The notes beneath the pieces were generated by a model. That model was not told the DNA's origin. It ran no database searches and saw only the letters and a list, made by a program, of their open reading frames with translations. 64,000 nucleotides of DNA, from assembly GCA_946406115.1 (NCBI GenBank), contig OX291546.1, positions 12,269,019 to 12,333,018 of the forward strand. The letters are read 5' to 3'. This document shows, one piece after another, positions 32,961 through 44,460 of the stretch; positions within the stretch are counted from its first letter, which is position 1; each line of letters opens with the position of its first letter. Made by a program: the position numbers and the translations under genes. The DNA is from Apoda limacodes (Eukaryota > Arthropoda > Insecta > Lepidoptera > Limacodidae).

Positions 32961-33419
32961 AAATTGGTAAAAAATCATACTACCACACTCAGAACTATAT
33001 TAGTACCTATAAACTAGATTTGACAGTTTTTAGGCAAAAGGGTTTTTGTTTTTTTTTCGTCTTTTTCTTATTGTTATTATTATAGACTTGATAAGGAAAT
33101 AAGAAAAAAACCACCGACGGTCCGGCACAAATAATTATATGTAGATAGCTCCTCCATCATGAGATCAAGTCTCCTAGGCCAACGGGAAGTAACCTATAGG
33201 TTTTAATTTATTTCTGTCACAATATTCGATAAAAATGACCGTATTTTGGGCGTATTCACATTGACCTTAAAGCTAAATTTTTCACGACATTAAAAACTTG
33301 AGTAAAAGGTTCTTGAAATATAGACAAGCTTTTTTTTTAAATGGGTCATAGTTACAAATTAACGAATTTTTTCCTATATCTGTGATGTAAAACCTAGCTT
33401 CATGTCTAATTTCATGTTT
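32961..33419. other. AT-rich stretch, nothing recognised
   Basis: Non-coding, ending in long T runs at 33418-33445 that mark the 3' border of the next LINE fragment. Confidence 0.4.
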
Positions 33420-33829
33420 TTTTTTTTTTTTTTATTTTTTTTTTTATTCCACTATGGTGGCAAACAAGCTTACGGTCCGCCTGATGGTAAGCGGTCACCG
33501 TAGTCTATGGACGCTTGCAACTTGCGCGTTGCCGACTTCCCTATGTGCAGGCTACATGCCAGTACCTCCCCCTGACTCTCAACGGCTAGTGTCCATCAGT
33601 GTGTGAGATACACTAGTAGCTCACCAATCGAGCGACCGTGGCGAAACCCATATTAACGGTCACCAGGTTGTGTTCTTCTAGGTATCTTGGAAAATGTATG
33701 TTAATCACACGCTGCATTAACTTGGAGAGGAGGGAGGCCTATAATTTGATGGGTCTGATCTATCTCCCTTTTTGGGCACCGGGTGCACATTCGCAGTCTT
33801 CCATGAAGATGGACATTAGATAGTGTAAT
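33420..33829 (-). mobile_element. CR1-like LINE, 3' tail joined to RT fingers
   Basis: The left end has the family tail (CTTACCATCAGGCGG on the minus strand). At 33540-33829 the sequence matches the fingers region of the copy at 7185-7505, including the sequence for VHPV and the NYRPI region with small deletions. The palm, thumb and C-terminus between these parts are missing, so this copy is internally deleted. Confidence 0.65.
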
Positions 33830-35130
33830 TGATTTTCACTAGAGCGGCTAAAATAAGCTCGAGTCATCACGCGGAAGTTATACGTACAATATACACCGCT
33901 ACAGTAGAGCCTATAATATTGTACGCGGCCAGTGTCTGGGCCCAAGCCGTAACCAAAGTCTGCATCAGGAAGAAGCTTAACGCCATACAACGAAGCTTCG
34001 TACAGAAAATATGTAGGGCCTATCGCACAGTTTCATTAAACTCGGCACTTGTTCTGGCTGGGGTGCTCCTCCTCGACCTTCGGGGCCGGGAAGCAGCTTT
34101 GCTGTACGAGGCAAAAAGCGGGTTACCCCAGCCTGATCTTGGAGATAGAGAGGTGGAACAGAGAACTACCGCAGTAAAGGCTTCACACCCAGCAGAGCAG
34201 ACATGCCTGGAGTGCCAAACACTGGAAAACCAGGTGCAATTAGAACCCAAAAGCGAATTCGCTATTCTTATTTTTACTGATGGCAGTAAGATTGACGGCA
34301 GGGTCGGTGCCTTGCTATCTCTATGGGATAGTGAGACCGAAATCAAGGCCGTCAAGTTTACTTTGCCATCATGTTGCACAGTTTATCAAGCGGAGCTCCT
34401 CGCCATACATAAAGCTAGTGAAGAGATGCTGCGCCGAAACGAAACCTCCTTCGCAATCTATAGCGACTCAATGGCTGCACTTCAAACAATTACCGGCCTA
34501 CATAGTTTGCATTCTCTAGCCGTAAATACCAGGAGAAACATACTGACTTTAAGTCGCCAGAATAAAAGTGTAGTTTTGTTTTAGATTGAAGCGCATGCTG
34601 GTCTGGCAGGGAATGAAAGAGCGGATCAGTTGGCAAAAGAAGCGGCACTTAATTGTAAAAAGAAGCCGAATTACGATAAGTGCCCCGTATCATTCGTCAA
34701 GCAACGTTTGCGAATGAACTCGCTTGACGAGTGGAACGAAAGGTACAAGAGTGGTGTGACAGCTAGTACCACCAAAATATTTTTCCCTGATGCAATCGCG
34801 GCCTATAAAGTGGTAAGAAAAATCGAATTCAACGGAACGATCGCACAAGTAATGACAGGACATGGCGGATTATCAGAATACTTGAATCGTTTCAATTGTA
34901 AGGAGAGCTCGTCATGCATTTGCGAACCTGGTACAGACGAATCCGAGTCCCACGTGCTTTTTGAATGACCTGTATATGCCTCAGAGAGATTTGACATTGA
35001 GCAACAAATAAGATTAAAATTAGAAATAAATAATATAGAAACTATTATGTTAGGGGAAAATAGAAATGTATTTTTAGATTATTGTATTAATATAGCAAAT
35101 AAAGTAATAAAAAAAGAAACAAGTAGTAAA
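33830..35130 (+). pseudogene. R1/I-like non-LTR RT C-terminus with RNase H domain
   Basis: Open from 33829 to 34584 and, after one in-frame stop, from 34587 to 34968. It begins in the RT C-terminal region (PIILYAASVWAQAV, KLNAIQRSFVQKICRAYRTV) and continues into an RNase H domain with recognisable active-site blocks: IFTDGSKIDG (first Asp), TVYQAELLAIHKA (Glu), AIYSDSMAALQTI (second Asp) and HAGLAGNERADQLAKEAA (final Asp). A cysteine-bearing C-terminal block (CICEPGTDESESHVLFE) follows; the stop at 34966 replaces the usual Cys. RNase H removes the RNA strand during reverse transcription. The copy begins abruptly at the edge of a CR1-like fragment, so it is 5' truncated. Only a few disabling changes are present, so it is younger than most LINE remnants here. 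Confidence 0.8.
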
Positions 35131-35759
35131 TAATATGTTTTCTGAATATAGTGTATATTTTTTGTAAAACATATGAAAATGTAATTTGATAATAAGAAAT
35201 CTGTAACAGAAATGTAAACTAGAAATATATGAACTGTAAAAAGCTCTATTATAGAAAAGTATCAGTTAAATTGAAATGTAAATAAATATAAAATATTCGA
35301 TATTAAATAGTAAGTAAGACGCAGAATAAGGAACAATGTCGAATACTCAGAAATAAAATAAGCTGTAAATTTATTTACCAGAAATACAAAAATAGCAGAA
35401 TAGATAGAAGGGCAATCTAACCCTTAAAAGAGCAAAAGAGATGAACGATAGAAAGATCAAGTTCCTATGCTGGATGGCAGTACGAGAGGCATAAAAGTAA
35501 GAACTGGAATGAAAGAAAACCGGAATAACAAAGTCTGCGGCACTATCGCCGGAGGTACTAGAAATAAAAAAAAAAATCACCTAATTTATTCTTAGGGTTT
35601 TCATACAATGCACAAATAACTACATCATAAACATGGAGTAATAACCCATCTTTAGAATTACAAATTGTATACATCATTTGAATGGCTGACTGCCAATATG
35701 GCTGCCCATTCAACAACAACTACTGGGTTGCCACACGCGTAAGGTTATTTTATAACACA
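35131..35759. other. AT-rich flank of the RNase H element
   Basis: Begins as the 3' UTR of that element (A-rich, many AAATA words). No gene seen; a short ORF at 35371-35580 has no recognisable content. Confidence 0.4.
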
Positions 35760-36055
35760 CTATGCTTTGCCAGCGGCTCCGCCCAACTCCAGATTTACTA
35801 ATTAATTAGTTATACCAATGAATTGCTATAGCAGGCAATAGGTGCAGCAATAGTTCCTTTACCTCTGTTATGGTTATTCCCGCAGGAACTTTTGAATTTT
35901 AAGGGATAAAAAGCCTATATGCTATTCCAGGACCTAACCTATATGTATGCCAAGTTTTTTGCCGATCCGTCGAGTAGTTGAAGCGTGATCGAGTAACAAA
36001 CATCCATCTAGACATATAAACTTTCACATTTATAATATTAGTAGGATAGGATTTT
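35760..36055 (+). repeat. Dispersed lepidopteran-type repeat tail
   Basis: Text such as GCCAGCGGCTCCGCCC, then TTTTAAGGGATAAAAAGCCT and the end TTTATAATATTAGTAGGAT matches a repeat tail common in lepidopteran genomes, related to RTE LINEs or their SINE partners. Family is recalled, not computed. Confidence 0.5.
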
Positions 36056-36497
36056 GCTCGTAAAGGGTCTCTTATTTCACCAATTTCAATATCGTATTGT
36101 ATCTCATTACGTACTTGTACGTTATTGTAATGTAAAACGCACGAGTTTCTTTTTAATAAGGTAAACACACGGTTTATCAAGATGCTCCGTCTAAAACGAA
36201 CGGTACTTTTTTAAATCTTAGCAAAGAATTTTTATGTCAGAAAAGTAGTCAACATATTATTATGAATCAAATTAACTTTGGGATATAAAATATAATAAAT
36301 AAACATTGAATTCTTTAATTTAATTAATTTTGACCATAAATTACAACCATTTATCTGTAACAAAACACAAAAATATTAATTTAAGTTTTTGTGCCATTGT
36401 CTTTAAAAAAAAAAAGCGCTGATGCGCGCGCATCGTTAATTTGTGAACAAGTAAAAATTATTCCGCGCGCTTTTTCTTTTCGCTGTATTGTTTTTAA
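36056..36497. other. Flank of the Crypton-like element
   Basis: AT-rich, with AAAAAGCGCTGATGCGCGCGC at about 36412 immediately upstream of the recombinase ORF. It may be the 5' region of that element. Confidence 0.35.
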
Positions 36498-37704
36498 ATG
36501 TCGTCAAGTAATGATAAATTTATTAATTCGACACCGCCAGTCTCAGAAGCAGCGAAGAAAGCTAATCTAAGCCTCTTGCCCGAAAAATCGATCGATAGAG
36601 ACTTACAAGCGCATTTATTTTCAGAAAGTGAGTTTGTAGCCTATTTCATGGAACTTTCTCAAAAACATAAGTCAAGCTCATTGTGGTGCTACTATTCAAT
36701 ACTAAAAAGCACTGTGAAAATAAAACATGGCATTGATATCAAGTCATACTCCAACTTGCTGGCATATCTAAAATGACGCTCAAGTGGCCATATGAGTATA
36801 AAAAGTCGAAAGCTGACAATGTCAAGAAGTTCCTAAAAGAAGCTCCGAAATGCCCATACTTAGCAAAAAAGGACAGTTGAAACTAAATTATTGTCATTAA
36901 CTTCTTTTACTTTCGTATTTCTTTACAATATAGGTGTTTTGTACGCTGTTTTTATCTCTTTTCAGGTTGTATTAATATTCGGCATAAATGGTGCATGTAG
37001 ACTTCAAGAGTTGGCCAACATCACAACTAATGATGTCGAGAACCATGGCCGGGTTTCTTCTGGCCCAGGTCAAAAACACAAAAAATAAAATTCCAAGATC
37101 GTTCACAATACAGGGGCCTTTTCACGACATAGTGAAGAAATACGAATCGCTTTGTTCAACAAAAGCAATGGTTAACTATTTTTTTTGGCAACCCATTGCC
37201 ATAAATAAATTTGGAGCAATGCCGAAACAAATTGCCACTTTCTTAAATTTGGATGATACACATGAATACACAGGGCACAGTTTCAGAAGTTCCTCGGCTA
37301 CATTGCTCGCCGATTTAGGTGCGAACTTATTGACACTAAAACGCTATTGAGGCTGGCGGTCGAACAGTGTCGGCGAGGGCTACATAGATGACTAGTTGAA
37401 AAATAAAGAAGGTATTATTAGCTCTCGCATTACAAGCAATATAAATTTGGAGCCAAGTGTTGACTCTCGACCATCTACGAGCACACACGCGTACATTCCA
37501 CCATCGTCGCCGCCGACGCAGCCGCCTCCGTCACCGCCACCGACTGCAGAACTCTGTGGTCTCGTTGCTCCTACTCTCATTCAAGAGAGTGAGAGAGAGA
37601 CTGATGAAATTGTAACTAATAACTTAATAACATTAAAAATGCCTGGCAACGTAATAATCAATTTTACAAATTGTTCAAATTTTTCTAACTGCTTTAACAA
37701 GTGA
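36498..37704 (+). pseudogene. Crypton-type tyrosine recombinase, decayed
   Basis: An N-terminal piece starts at ATG 36498 (MSSSNDKFINSTPPVSEAAK) with the SAM-like core-binding text AYFMELSQKHKSSSLWCYYS. The catalytic domain follows after stops: VLIFGINGACRLQELANI at about 36970 holds the first active-site Arg, and YTGHSFRSSSATLLADLGA at about 37270 is the HxxR box. LKRY, then a stop, then GWRSNSVGEGYID carries the candidate nucleophilic Tyr. A Pro/Ser-rich tail (STHAYIPPSSPPTQPPPSPP) closes the region. Frame changes near 37045 and a stop at 37348 make it inactive. This arrangement without an RT fits Crypton elements, which insert by recombination. A domesticated gene is possible in principle but the breaks argue against it. 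Confidence 0.78.
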
Positions 37705-38156
37705 TTAAAGATTATTAGTTTAAGAAAGACCTACTTTTATTTATTTCCTCGCAAATATGTTATAAAACGTCGTATGACATACGTGGGCTTTGATAATTAC
37801 AGCCTCTGCTTTCTTGTAGCAATATCGCCTCGGCTGTAATTTGCTAAATTGGTGTAAGTAATTTTGCTGCAAAAGCAGCAGTGAAAGAAAATACTATAAG
37901 ACAGAGAAATAGACAGCGCATTTCCTAGCCAGAAGTAAAAAAAATGGTCGCACAAGTGTGACAGGCACGAAGCGAAACTGAAGTCTCTTGTATCTTTGTA
38001 ACTTGTTTTAATAAACATTCGCAAACAATAAGGCGGACGTTGATAGAAAGAGAAAAGAGACCACAGGTATACTTTGCCTCTTCTTCAGGGTGGTCAATTT
38101 TCTGAGGCACACAGTCCATGTGTAAGATTGCGGAGCTCGAAGGCTATTATAGAAAA
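37705..38156. other. No recognised gene or repeat
   Basis: Short ORFs on the minus strand overlap one another in different frames and have no recognisable content. Confidence 0.4.
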
Positions 38157-38424
38157 TAAGTTTAACGGGGTAGCAGCTAACTAGCGCCGCCATTATATAT
38201 TTCCAATTTTCTTTTCGAAGAAAGCGAATTGCGAAAATCTAAATGTTCGAAATATAAATCTTGGCATGGGCTATTTTTAAACGTTTCGTATTGTTTGTAG
38301 GATATATATGTAACTTGTAGTAGCCATTATTCCTTAAAACGGTTACTTTTAGTCAAAATTTCTACTAAAATTGACAGATAAATTGTTGGAGTAATAAAAA
38401 ACGTTCTAAAAATAGCTTATGACT
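38157..38424. mobile_element. MITE copy lacking its right arm
   Basis: The left arm (CAGCTAACTAGCGCCGCCATT, trimmed here) and interior (AAAATCTAAATGTTCG) match the intact element at 50998-51254. The expected inverted right arm is absent; a LINE 5' end starts near 38425. Confidence 0.55.
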
Positions 38425-39035
38425 TTTATTCGCTTGAATAAGCCGCCTGAACAATAAAAGCGGGGTGAGCAGCCCGAACTGAGGAAGTACTTCGCCTTAC
38501 AGATAACCACGGCATGCTGGTAAGGCGGTAGGGGAGACCAGATGAAACGGCTGACCGGTGGTCGCCCGCAGGTTGAACAGGTTGCCGAACCCAGGGATCA
38601 CATAATCTCCGTCCTGGAATGCTGAACCGCTAACCTGTGTAAAGTCTCTGAAGTTGTGGTCGTACCGGAGAAGAAGAACGGGATGGTCCCGGCTACTACA
38701 ACAGAGCGGGATCAGTGGCCCTTCCGCCCGCCGTGTTAGCAACCGTATTATCTGTGCTGAGCTTCGATTGTTCTAGTACCCCACCTTTTGTACTCTAAGC
38801 TGACTGTGCTGTGAATCCTAATATTCAGTCGTTGTAACTTTTTAAAAAATGGCCCGAAAATATTAATGAAAAAGAGTTTTAACAGCGGCTACTCCATCCA
38901 CACATATCATGTGGATTTTAGCAACATTAGGGGTAAATCTTAATGCAGTCCACCACCATCTTGAGACTGCGCAACCGATTATTTTTTTTTTCTAACGAAG
39001 ATTAAAGATATCCTGCTTGTCTTTCAGATTAAGAA
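38425..39035 (+). mobile_element. LINE 5' end with endonuclease start (plus copy)
   Basis: The first part (GAATAAGCCGCCTGAAC, later GAAGTACTTCGCC and a GC-rich 5' UTR) matches, in the opposite direction, the copy at 42815-41248. From about 38885 the plus strand reads SAATPSTHI followed by NLNAVHHHLETAQPI, the N-terminus of an APE-type endonuclease, then decays. The rest of the element is missing. Confidence 0.6.
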
Positions 39036-39530
39036 GTAAATTAGAGGATAGTTTATTCATAAAATTAGCTAGGTGTTGAATGAAATAGCAAAAAAGGTTA
39101 TGTTTAAGTAAATACAAAACACAAAGATGTAGCGACTACGCGAGTTCATTTATTGTCGAATGTAAGAGGGAGGGCTAAACTTATATAAATACAAGATCAA
39201 ATAGTTACTATCATCAAATAGATCAAATAGTAACAAGTAGTTACCTCAAATAGTAGTACAGATTGCTTACAATATAGTAGTTACCTTAAAATTCCGACTG
39301 CTTATAGTTAATATTCTTCTTCTTCTTCTTTTTAGCTTCGGGCTTCTTTTTAGCTCTTGCAGTCGAGTTTTTTTTTACCCATGATCCACAAGACGTTCAC
39401 ATTTGTTTTGGTGGAGGCGGAAATAAGTGCATATTTTCCTGTTACAAATGCTTCTCTGGCTTTTTAACAATTTGTTATTCCTTAATGAGCTCAAACGCGT
39501 TCTGAGATATGAAGAAGGCTTAGCCACAGA
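39036..39530. other. No recognised gene or repeat
   Basis: Contains small tandem TCAAATAGT words at 39198-39252 and a CTTCTT microsatellite at about 39310-39330. Confidence 0.4.
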
Positions 39531-39650
39531 AATCAATTATACTTCTTTCTTGAAGAACCCCATACTGTCTCGTCCTTAGAGAAAACCTTAGCAGGGAGCT
39601 TATTCCACAACCTAAGCGTTCGTGGGAGGAAGTTGGAAGAAGAGTTGACG
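39531..39650 (-). mobile_element. Short CR1-like LINE 3' fragment
   Basis: About 110 bp match the CR1-like copies at 840-960 and 13320-13400 (TTTCTTGAAGAACCCCATAC, CTAAGCGTTCGTGGGAGG). Confidence 0.6.
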
Positions 39651-40962
39651 GGTGCCATTGAGTCTTATTCTCGTCCAAAATAATCTGCCACAGTTAAAAA
39701 TGCACAAGACAGTAACGCTGTACTGAATCACCGGGCGAATCACATTGTTTAATAGTCATCGACTAATCATAGACCCGAACATATCAAAATGTTCGCTTTC
39801 GAAATAATCAGACAATTAGATTTACAAAGTTCCAAAATTAGTACTAACTCAGAAACTGAAATTATTTAGGTCATTTTACGAAATATTCCTCTAAGGACTA
39901 AAGATATAAATTCCATCTTAAAAAGCCTACTTTTAAAATATTCTACTTTTTATTTATAGTATAGACCATCTGCATGAATACTATACACTATCTTGATACA
40001 AATCTACATTTCCTTGTCGTAAATGTCTTTCTTAGTGGCTGTCTGCATCCCATAGAAAATTAACATGTCAAATTGTAGCTACATACATAGGTTAGGTTGT
40101 TTTTTTTAAATAATCATGAGTCAGTAACAGGTAGATGGGTAGTTCTCATCGTAGCTAAAATTTTATAGTCACACAGTTATATTTTCTAAACGGTATAATT
40201 TTGAATCAGAAATTTTGATTTGGGGGGTAAATTATCTATTTAGCTACTAAATAAATAAAGCTTGTCGTAACAGAAGCAAAAACATATACCAAAAATCATA
40301 CGAAACGGTTGGAAACGGGGCCATTTTTCGCAATCTCATCGCGTCACACTTCCCGTTGCAGCGAATCATTTGGGTACTGCTTCACTAAATTTCAGTGTAT
40401 TTGTATGTTACATATACTGAAATCATCGTAATTAAATATACTTTATAAAAAATAGTCGAAACAAAATCTTTTTATCATTATTTTAAATTGAAAACACAAT
40501 ATGCGTCGGTCACACGATTTTAGGTACTTTAGATTTTCCCAAATAAAGGCTTGCTGTTGTACAGCAGCGACCAATCACAGAGTTAGATTCGAACGAACGT
40601 CAGGCGTATTCCGGTATTAAACAAGTAAGACGAGCGGCTTATCCACGTTCAGTGACAACAAAATCTGGTGAGTTCTATTTATTTATAGATGTATCGATCA
40701 CTTGCGTGGACAACATTTTTGTGCATTTAGCAATTGAAATCAAAGTTAGCTAATCGAAGAAACCAAAATGCGAGATATTTATGTAGTATTTATTTTAAAA
40801 TGTTACACGTTAAGTTTGCAGGAATTTATAAAAAAAGGCATATTATCGTTACCTTTGTTGCATCACCTTCGTGGCGTTTTGTCCACGAAAGTGATTTTGT
40901 GCCCTGAAAGTGATTCTTTGTATGTTGGCAGTAAAGTTTTATGACTATTGTCAGTGCATTAG
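39651..40962. other. No recognised gene or repeat
   Basis: Mostly AT-rich. At 40885-40920, CCACGAAAGTGA and a near copy occur; the inverse CACTTTCGTGG occurs twice at 43032-43061, beyond the LINE at 41248-42815. Confidence 0.35.
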
Positions 40963-41240
40963 AATGCCACAAATTGCCAAAGAACGCCGAGAAAAGAAAA
41001 AAAAATGCAGAAAAACGAAAACAGAAAGAAAAAAAACGAACCCTGGGCTTCACAATGCTGTCAAAGCAAATCGTTATTATAGAAGTAAAGCCAGAGGAGT
41101 CATTGTATCAAGCCAATAAAATGTATATCCAAATAAAAAGAGCAAAACAGTTACGAGATCGACTGAAGAGCAAACTGTATGGCAAAAGAAAAGAAATAAA
41201 AAAAACAACAAAAAAAAAGCAAAATATTTTGCCAAGTTGC
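40963..41240 (+). pseudogene. Lys/Arg-rich ORF relic of unknown type
   Basis: Not identified. The plus strand reads MPQIAKERREKKKKCRKT, then in another frame KMYIQIKRAKQLRDRLKSKL followed by a Lys-rich end. The basic start resembles N-termini of uncharacterised TE-associated proteins I have met in moth genomes, but I cannot name the family. It ends where a minus-strand LINE begins at 41248. Confidence 0.3.
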
Positions 41241-41247
41241 AGCTTGC

Positions 41248-42815
41248 ATGAAAATTTTAGCTTCTCTGCAAGACCTATTAAACCACGGTCGTTTTTTGAC
41301 GCCGGCAGCTACTCGCAGGTTAGGAATGAAACATTCCATACCAGCGAGGATTGTCTCAGTGACTGCCGCTGCGCAGACGTCAGGATCTTCTGAGCTAAAG
41401 CAGAGCTGCCTCCACGGCTACGATGCATAACATTCTCGCAATCCGTCCCAGTCTGCCGACTTATAGTGCCCCACACGACGCCAATTAGTTGGCCCAGATG
41501 GATAAGGTTGTGTGCATGACACTTGAGTCCGAACGAGACAGTGGGCCGAGGAGCCAAGAGGCGCATCCACTGAGACGGCATATCCATCCAGACGTGTAGT
41601 CAGCAGAAGGTCCAGTTAGGAGCTCGTATGGTCCTCTATATCTGGTATTTCCGTTGGAGAAAATACCAGCTGAGAGAATCCATAGGTCAGAGCAAATTCA
41701 TGAGCAGATACCTGCATAGTTATTGGTTCGAGAACAGAGCCACTCACGATGGTGGGCGTTAAAGTCTCCCAAAATAACGAGTTCTGCTGTGGGATATTGC
41801 TCTAGAACTTTGTCAGTCGTCAAACTCAGGTACGTGAAGAGTCGAGTTACGTCCGTGCCAACGCTATGAGACCTGTATAGGCACGCATAGATACGAGTGT
41901 GGCCGCCGTGATCTACACTTACCCACAATATCGACCTTTCCCTGCCTTCAAGGCTATGAAGGCGGCGACAGCAGATATCCTCCCGGACGAACATACACCG
42001 GCACGACTCACAAAATTGTGCTCGAGTTTGTAGCCGTGACAGTGAAGGTATGATGTATCGGCCGGACAGGATATCTGCGTCTCCGTTAGAAAAAGAATGG
42101 TCGGCTGTGCAGTTTCTAGATGGTGGTGAATTGCGTTAAGATTGGCGTGAATACCCCTAATGTTGCAAAAATCATATAATGTAGATGGAGTGGCCGCTGA
42201 AAAAACTCTTTTTCATTTATTTCTTGCCATACTTATTGAAAGGGTTATTTAGACTAAAGATGAGGATTTACTGCACAGACAGCTTAGAGGAAAAAAGGTG
42301 CGGTACTAGAACTGCCGAAGCATGGCACAGATGATACGGTTGCTGACACGGCGGGCGGAGAGCCCCTGATTCCCCTCTGTTGTAGTAGCCGGGTCCACTC
42401 CGATCTCCTTCTCCGGCACGACTACCAATTCAGAGACTTTACACAGGCTGGCGGATCAGCCTCCCAGGGCGGAGATTAAGTGATCCCTGGGTTCGGGAAC
42501 CCGTTCAACCTGCGGGCGGCCAGCGGTCAGCCCTTTCATCAGGTCTTCCTGACCGCCGTACCAGCACGCCGCGTCTACGCCGAGCAATGAAAGCAACAAG
42601 CACCGCCGGTCCTCCGCTGTCCGCGCAGCGAATCCTTAAAGTGCTCTGGCAACTTTACTCACCGCCATGAACACAACACTACTCAATGTTAGTGTTATTG
42701 TGGCCGCGGTTTCTGTAAGGTGGAGGTACTTCCGCAGTTCGAGCCGCTCATTCGAGCAAGTACTCGCTATGCCCCGCTTTATTTTTTCGGGCGGCTTATT
42801 CGAGCGAGTACTTGC
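41248..42815 (-). mobile_element. LINE 5' half: 5' UTR and APE endonuclease (minus copy)
   Basis: On the minus strand the element begins near 42815 (CTCGAATAAGCCGCCCGAA), has a GC-rich 5' UTR of about 600 bp and then an endonuclease. FCNIRGIHANLNAIHHHLE at about 42160 is the N-terminus with the catalytic Asn region, ILFLTETQ holds the Glu, and RIYACLYRSHS and VILGDFNAHHREWL (41780) hold the central Asp-Asn pair. A frame change follows, then text SQWMRLLAPRPTVSFGLKCH and QRQSLRQSSLVWNVSF to about 41310. The RT half is missing. Stops and frame shifts are present. Clade is unclear; the same family provides the plus copy at 38425. Confidence 0.68.
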
Positions 42816-43629
42816 AGTGCAGTGTTTTATGATAAAAAATTATTACTAAAGTTATGTTGTTTAAATTGACAATAATACATCAGGTATATTAAGAACCTCG
42901 GACCAAACTGGTAACTGCCAGTTTTGTTTATTGATATCATCTATTTGCTAGTTTAATTATTCAATTAGCATTAAGTCTCATAAACAGCACTTAAATTATG
43001 AAAAAATAAAGGCTGTAAAGTTTATTTATCACTTTCGTGGTTTATTGCGTCACTTTCGTGGGATCAAGAACTTCAAAATATTATATCAGCCAAACGAGAC
43101 TCATGATCTGATTAATTTACTTATGGATTTACTCGTCTTATCAAGCGCTATTAGCTATTTACAGAAATTGTTCAAATAAAGTAAAAACTTAAATCTGCCA
43201 CAAAGGTGACGATGAGAATCGTGGCGATGAGAATTACATTGATATCAAATTGATATTGGTATTTAAAAACATATATGTATGTCGACTACATTCTTATATG
43301 TATAATCAAATACGCAATGACATAAAAATCTGTCAAGCAAAATAAAAAATACAAAAAATATATCAGCTCAGTATCATACTCTACTAGTTCTATGTTCTCC
43401 AAAATTTCATCTCCAAACTCTATGCGCGTCGCATTTGCGTATAGATTTCTGTTTCACTAGCGAGCGTTTTGTTAGTTCTTAGATCGAAAACAGCAATGGA
43501 CGATATGGTTGAATCAAATCGGCTGCACTGTTCACCAATGTATTGTATGACGTGCATAGTCTATCCAATATAATAATAAAAAAAAACATAATAGTTTCCA
43601 ATAAACAATTGTGTAACTGTTTCTCTGAA
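42816..43629. other. No recognised gene or repeat
   Basis: AT-rich. TCACTTTCGTGG is repeated at about 43031 and 43050. Confidence 0.35.
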
Positions 43630-43870
43630 TCCATACTTATATTATAAATGCGAAAGTAACTCTGACTGTCTGTTACCTCTTCACGCCTTAACCGCTGTAT
43701 CTACTACAAGATGTGGCAAGGAGATAGTTTGAGTCCCGGGCATGGACATAGGCTACTCGAAAACGACAAGAATGATCGGTATTTTTTTTTTGTAATTGAG
43801 GAGTCGGCGTTGGAATTCTACACCAATAACCGAATTTAGGGCAGGTGAAACCGCGTGCAAAAGCTAGTAA
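43630..43870 (+). repeat. Dispersed repeat (TATTATAAATGCGAAAGT family), copy
   Basis: Shares the opening TATTATAAATGCGAAAGTAA, CTCTTCACGCCTTAACCGCT and ATAGTTTGAGTCCCGGGCAT with copies at 48470-48980 (inverted) and 63540-63910. No ORF. Confidence 0.6.
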
Positions 43871-44361
43871 TAAATATAGTTGCTCTATCGTAAACACATT
43901 TATACATAAAAGCTTCAATATTGTAGTAAATATAGTGTGTGTGAGCTCTAAAGTATAACAACAAATAATAAAAACCGGCCAAGTGTGAGACGGGCCCAAG
44001 CCATTTACCATCTTAAATTACCGTTGCAGGGCCATCTAGCTATTATTAAGAGAAACAGTACCTAACACATTAGTTTGTTGGAAACCATATTCAAAGTTAA
44101 GGAGCAGCACTAATCGAGCGGCCTAAGTAAAAAAAGAAGTAAGCACGCAACCAAAGGTTAACTACGTACCTGTTCCGGAGCAAACAGAGCCATCGGCGTG
44201 TATAGGTGACAAGAAAACAAAAATAAAATTTGTATTTAAAATTATTTTATTTATTTTTATTACGAATTTTAGGACTGATATTAATATTTCATGTTAATTA
44301 ATTATTTTGTGTGTCCGTGTAAAAAAATAATTAGAGATTAAAAAAAAAGCGATGATCTAAA
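43871..44361. other. Unannotated, with a short repeat fragment
   Basis: AAAACCGGCCAAGTGTGAGA at about 43973 resembles the end of the GGTTCCGTACCC repeat family. Otherwise nothing recognised. Confidence 0.4.
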
Positions 44362-44460
44362 AAAGTTAGCCGGAAGTGGTTGGATAAGAAAAGCGGAGGA
44401 CCGGGTGTGGTGGCGTTTATTAGGAAAGGCCTATGTCCAGTTGAGGACTGCCAATTCTAT
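44362..44460 (+). pseudogene. RTE-clade LINE, extreme C-terminus
   Basis: Plus-strand text KKLAGSGWIRKAEDRVWWR followed by LLGKAYVQ is the conserved end of RTE endonuclease/RT polyproteins. Only about 33 codons remain. Confidence 0.6.

Noticed and set aside
34261..34640. Host ribonuclease H gene
   Set aside because: The RNase H blocks directly follow RT C-terminal text and are interrupted by a stop; this is the RNase H domain of an R1/I-like retrotransposon.
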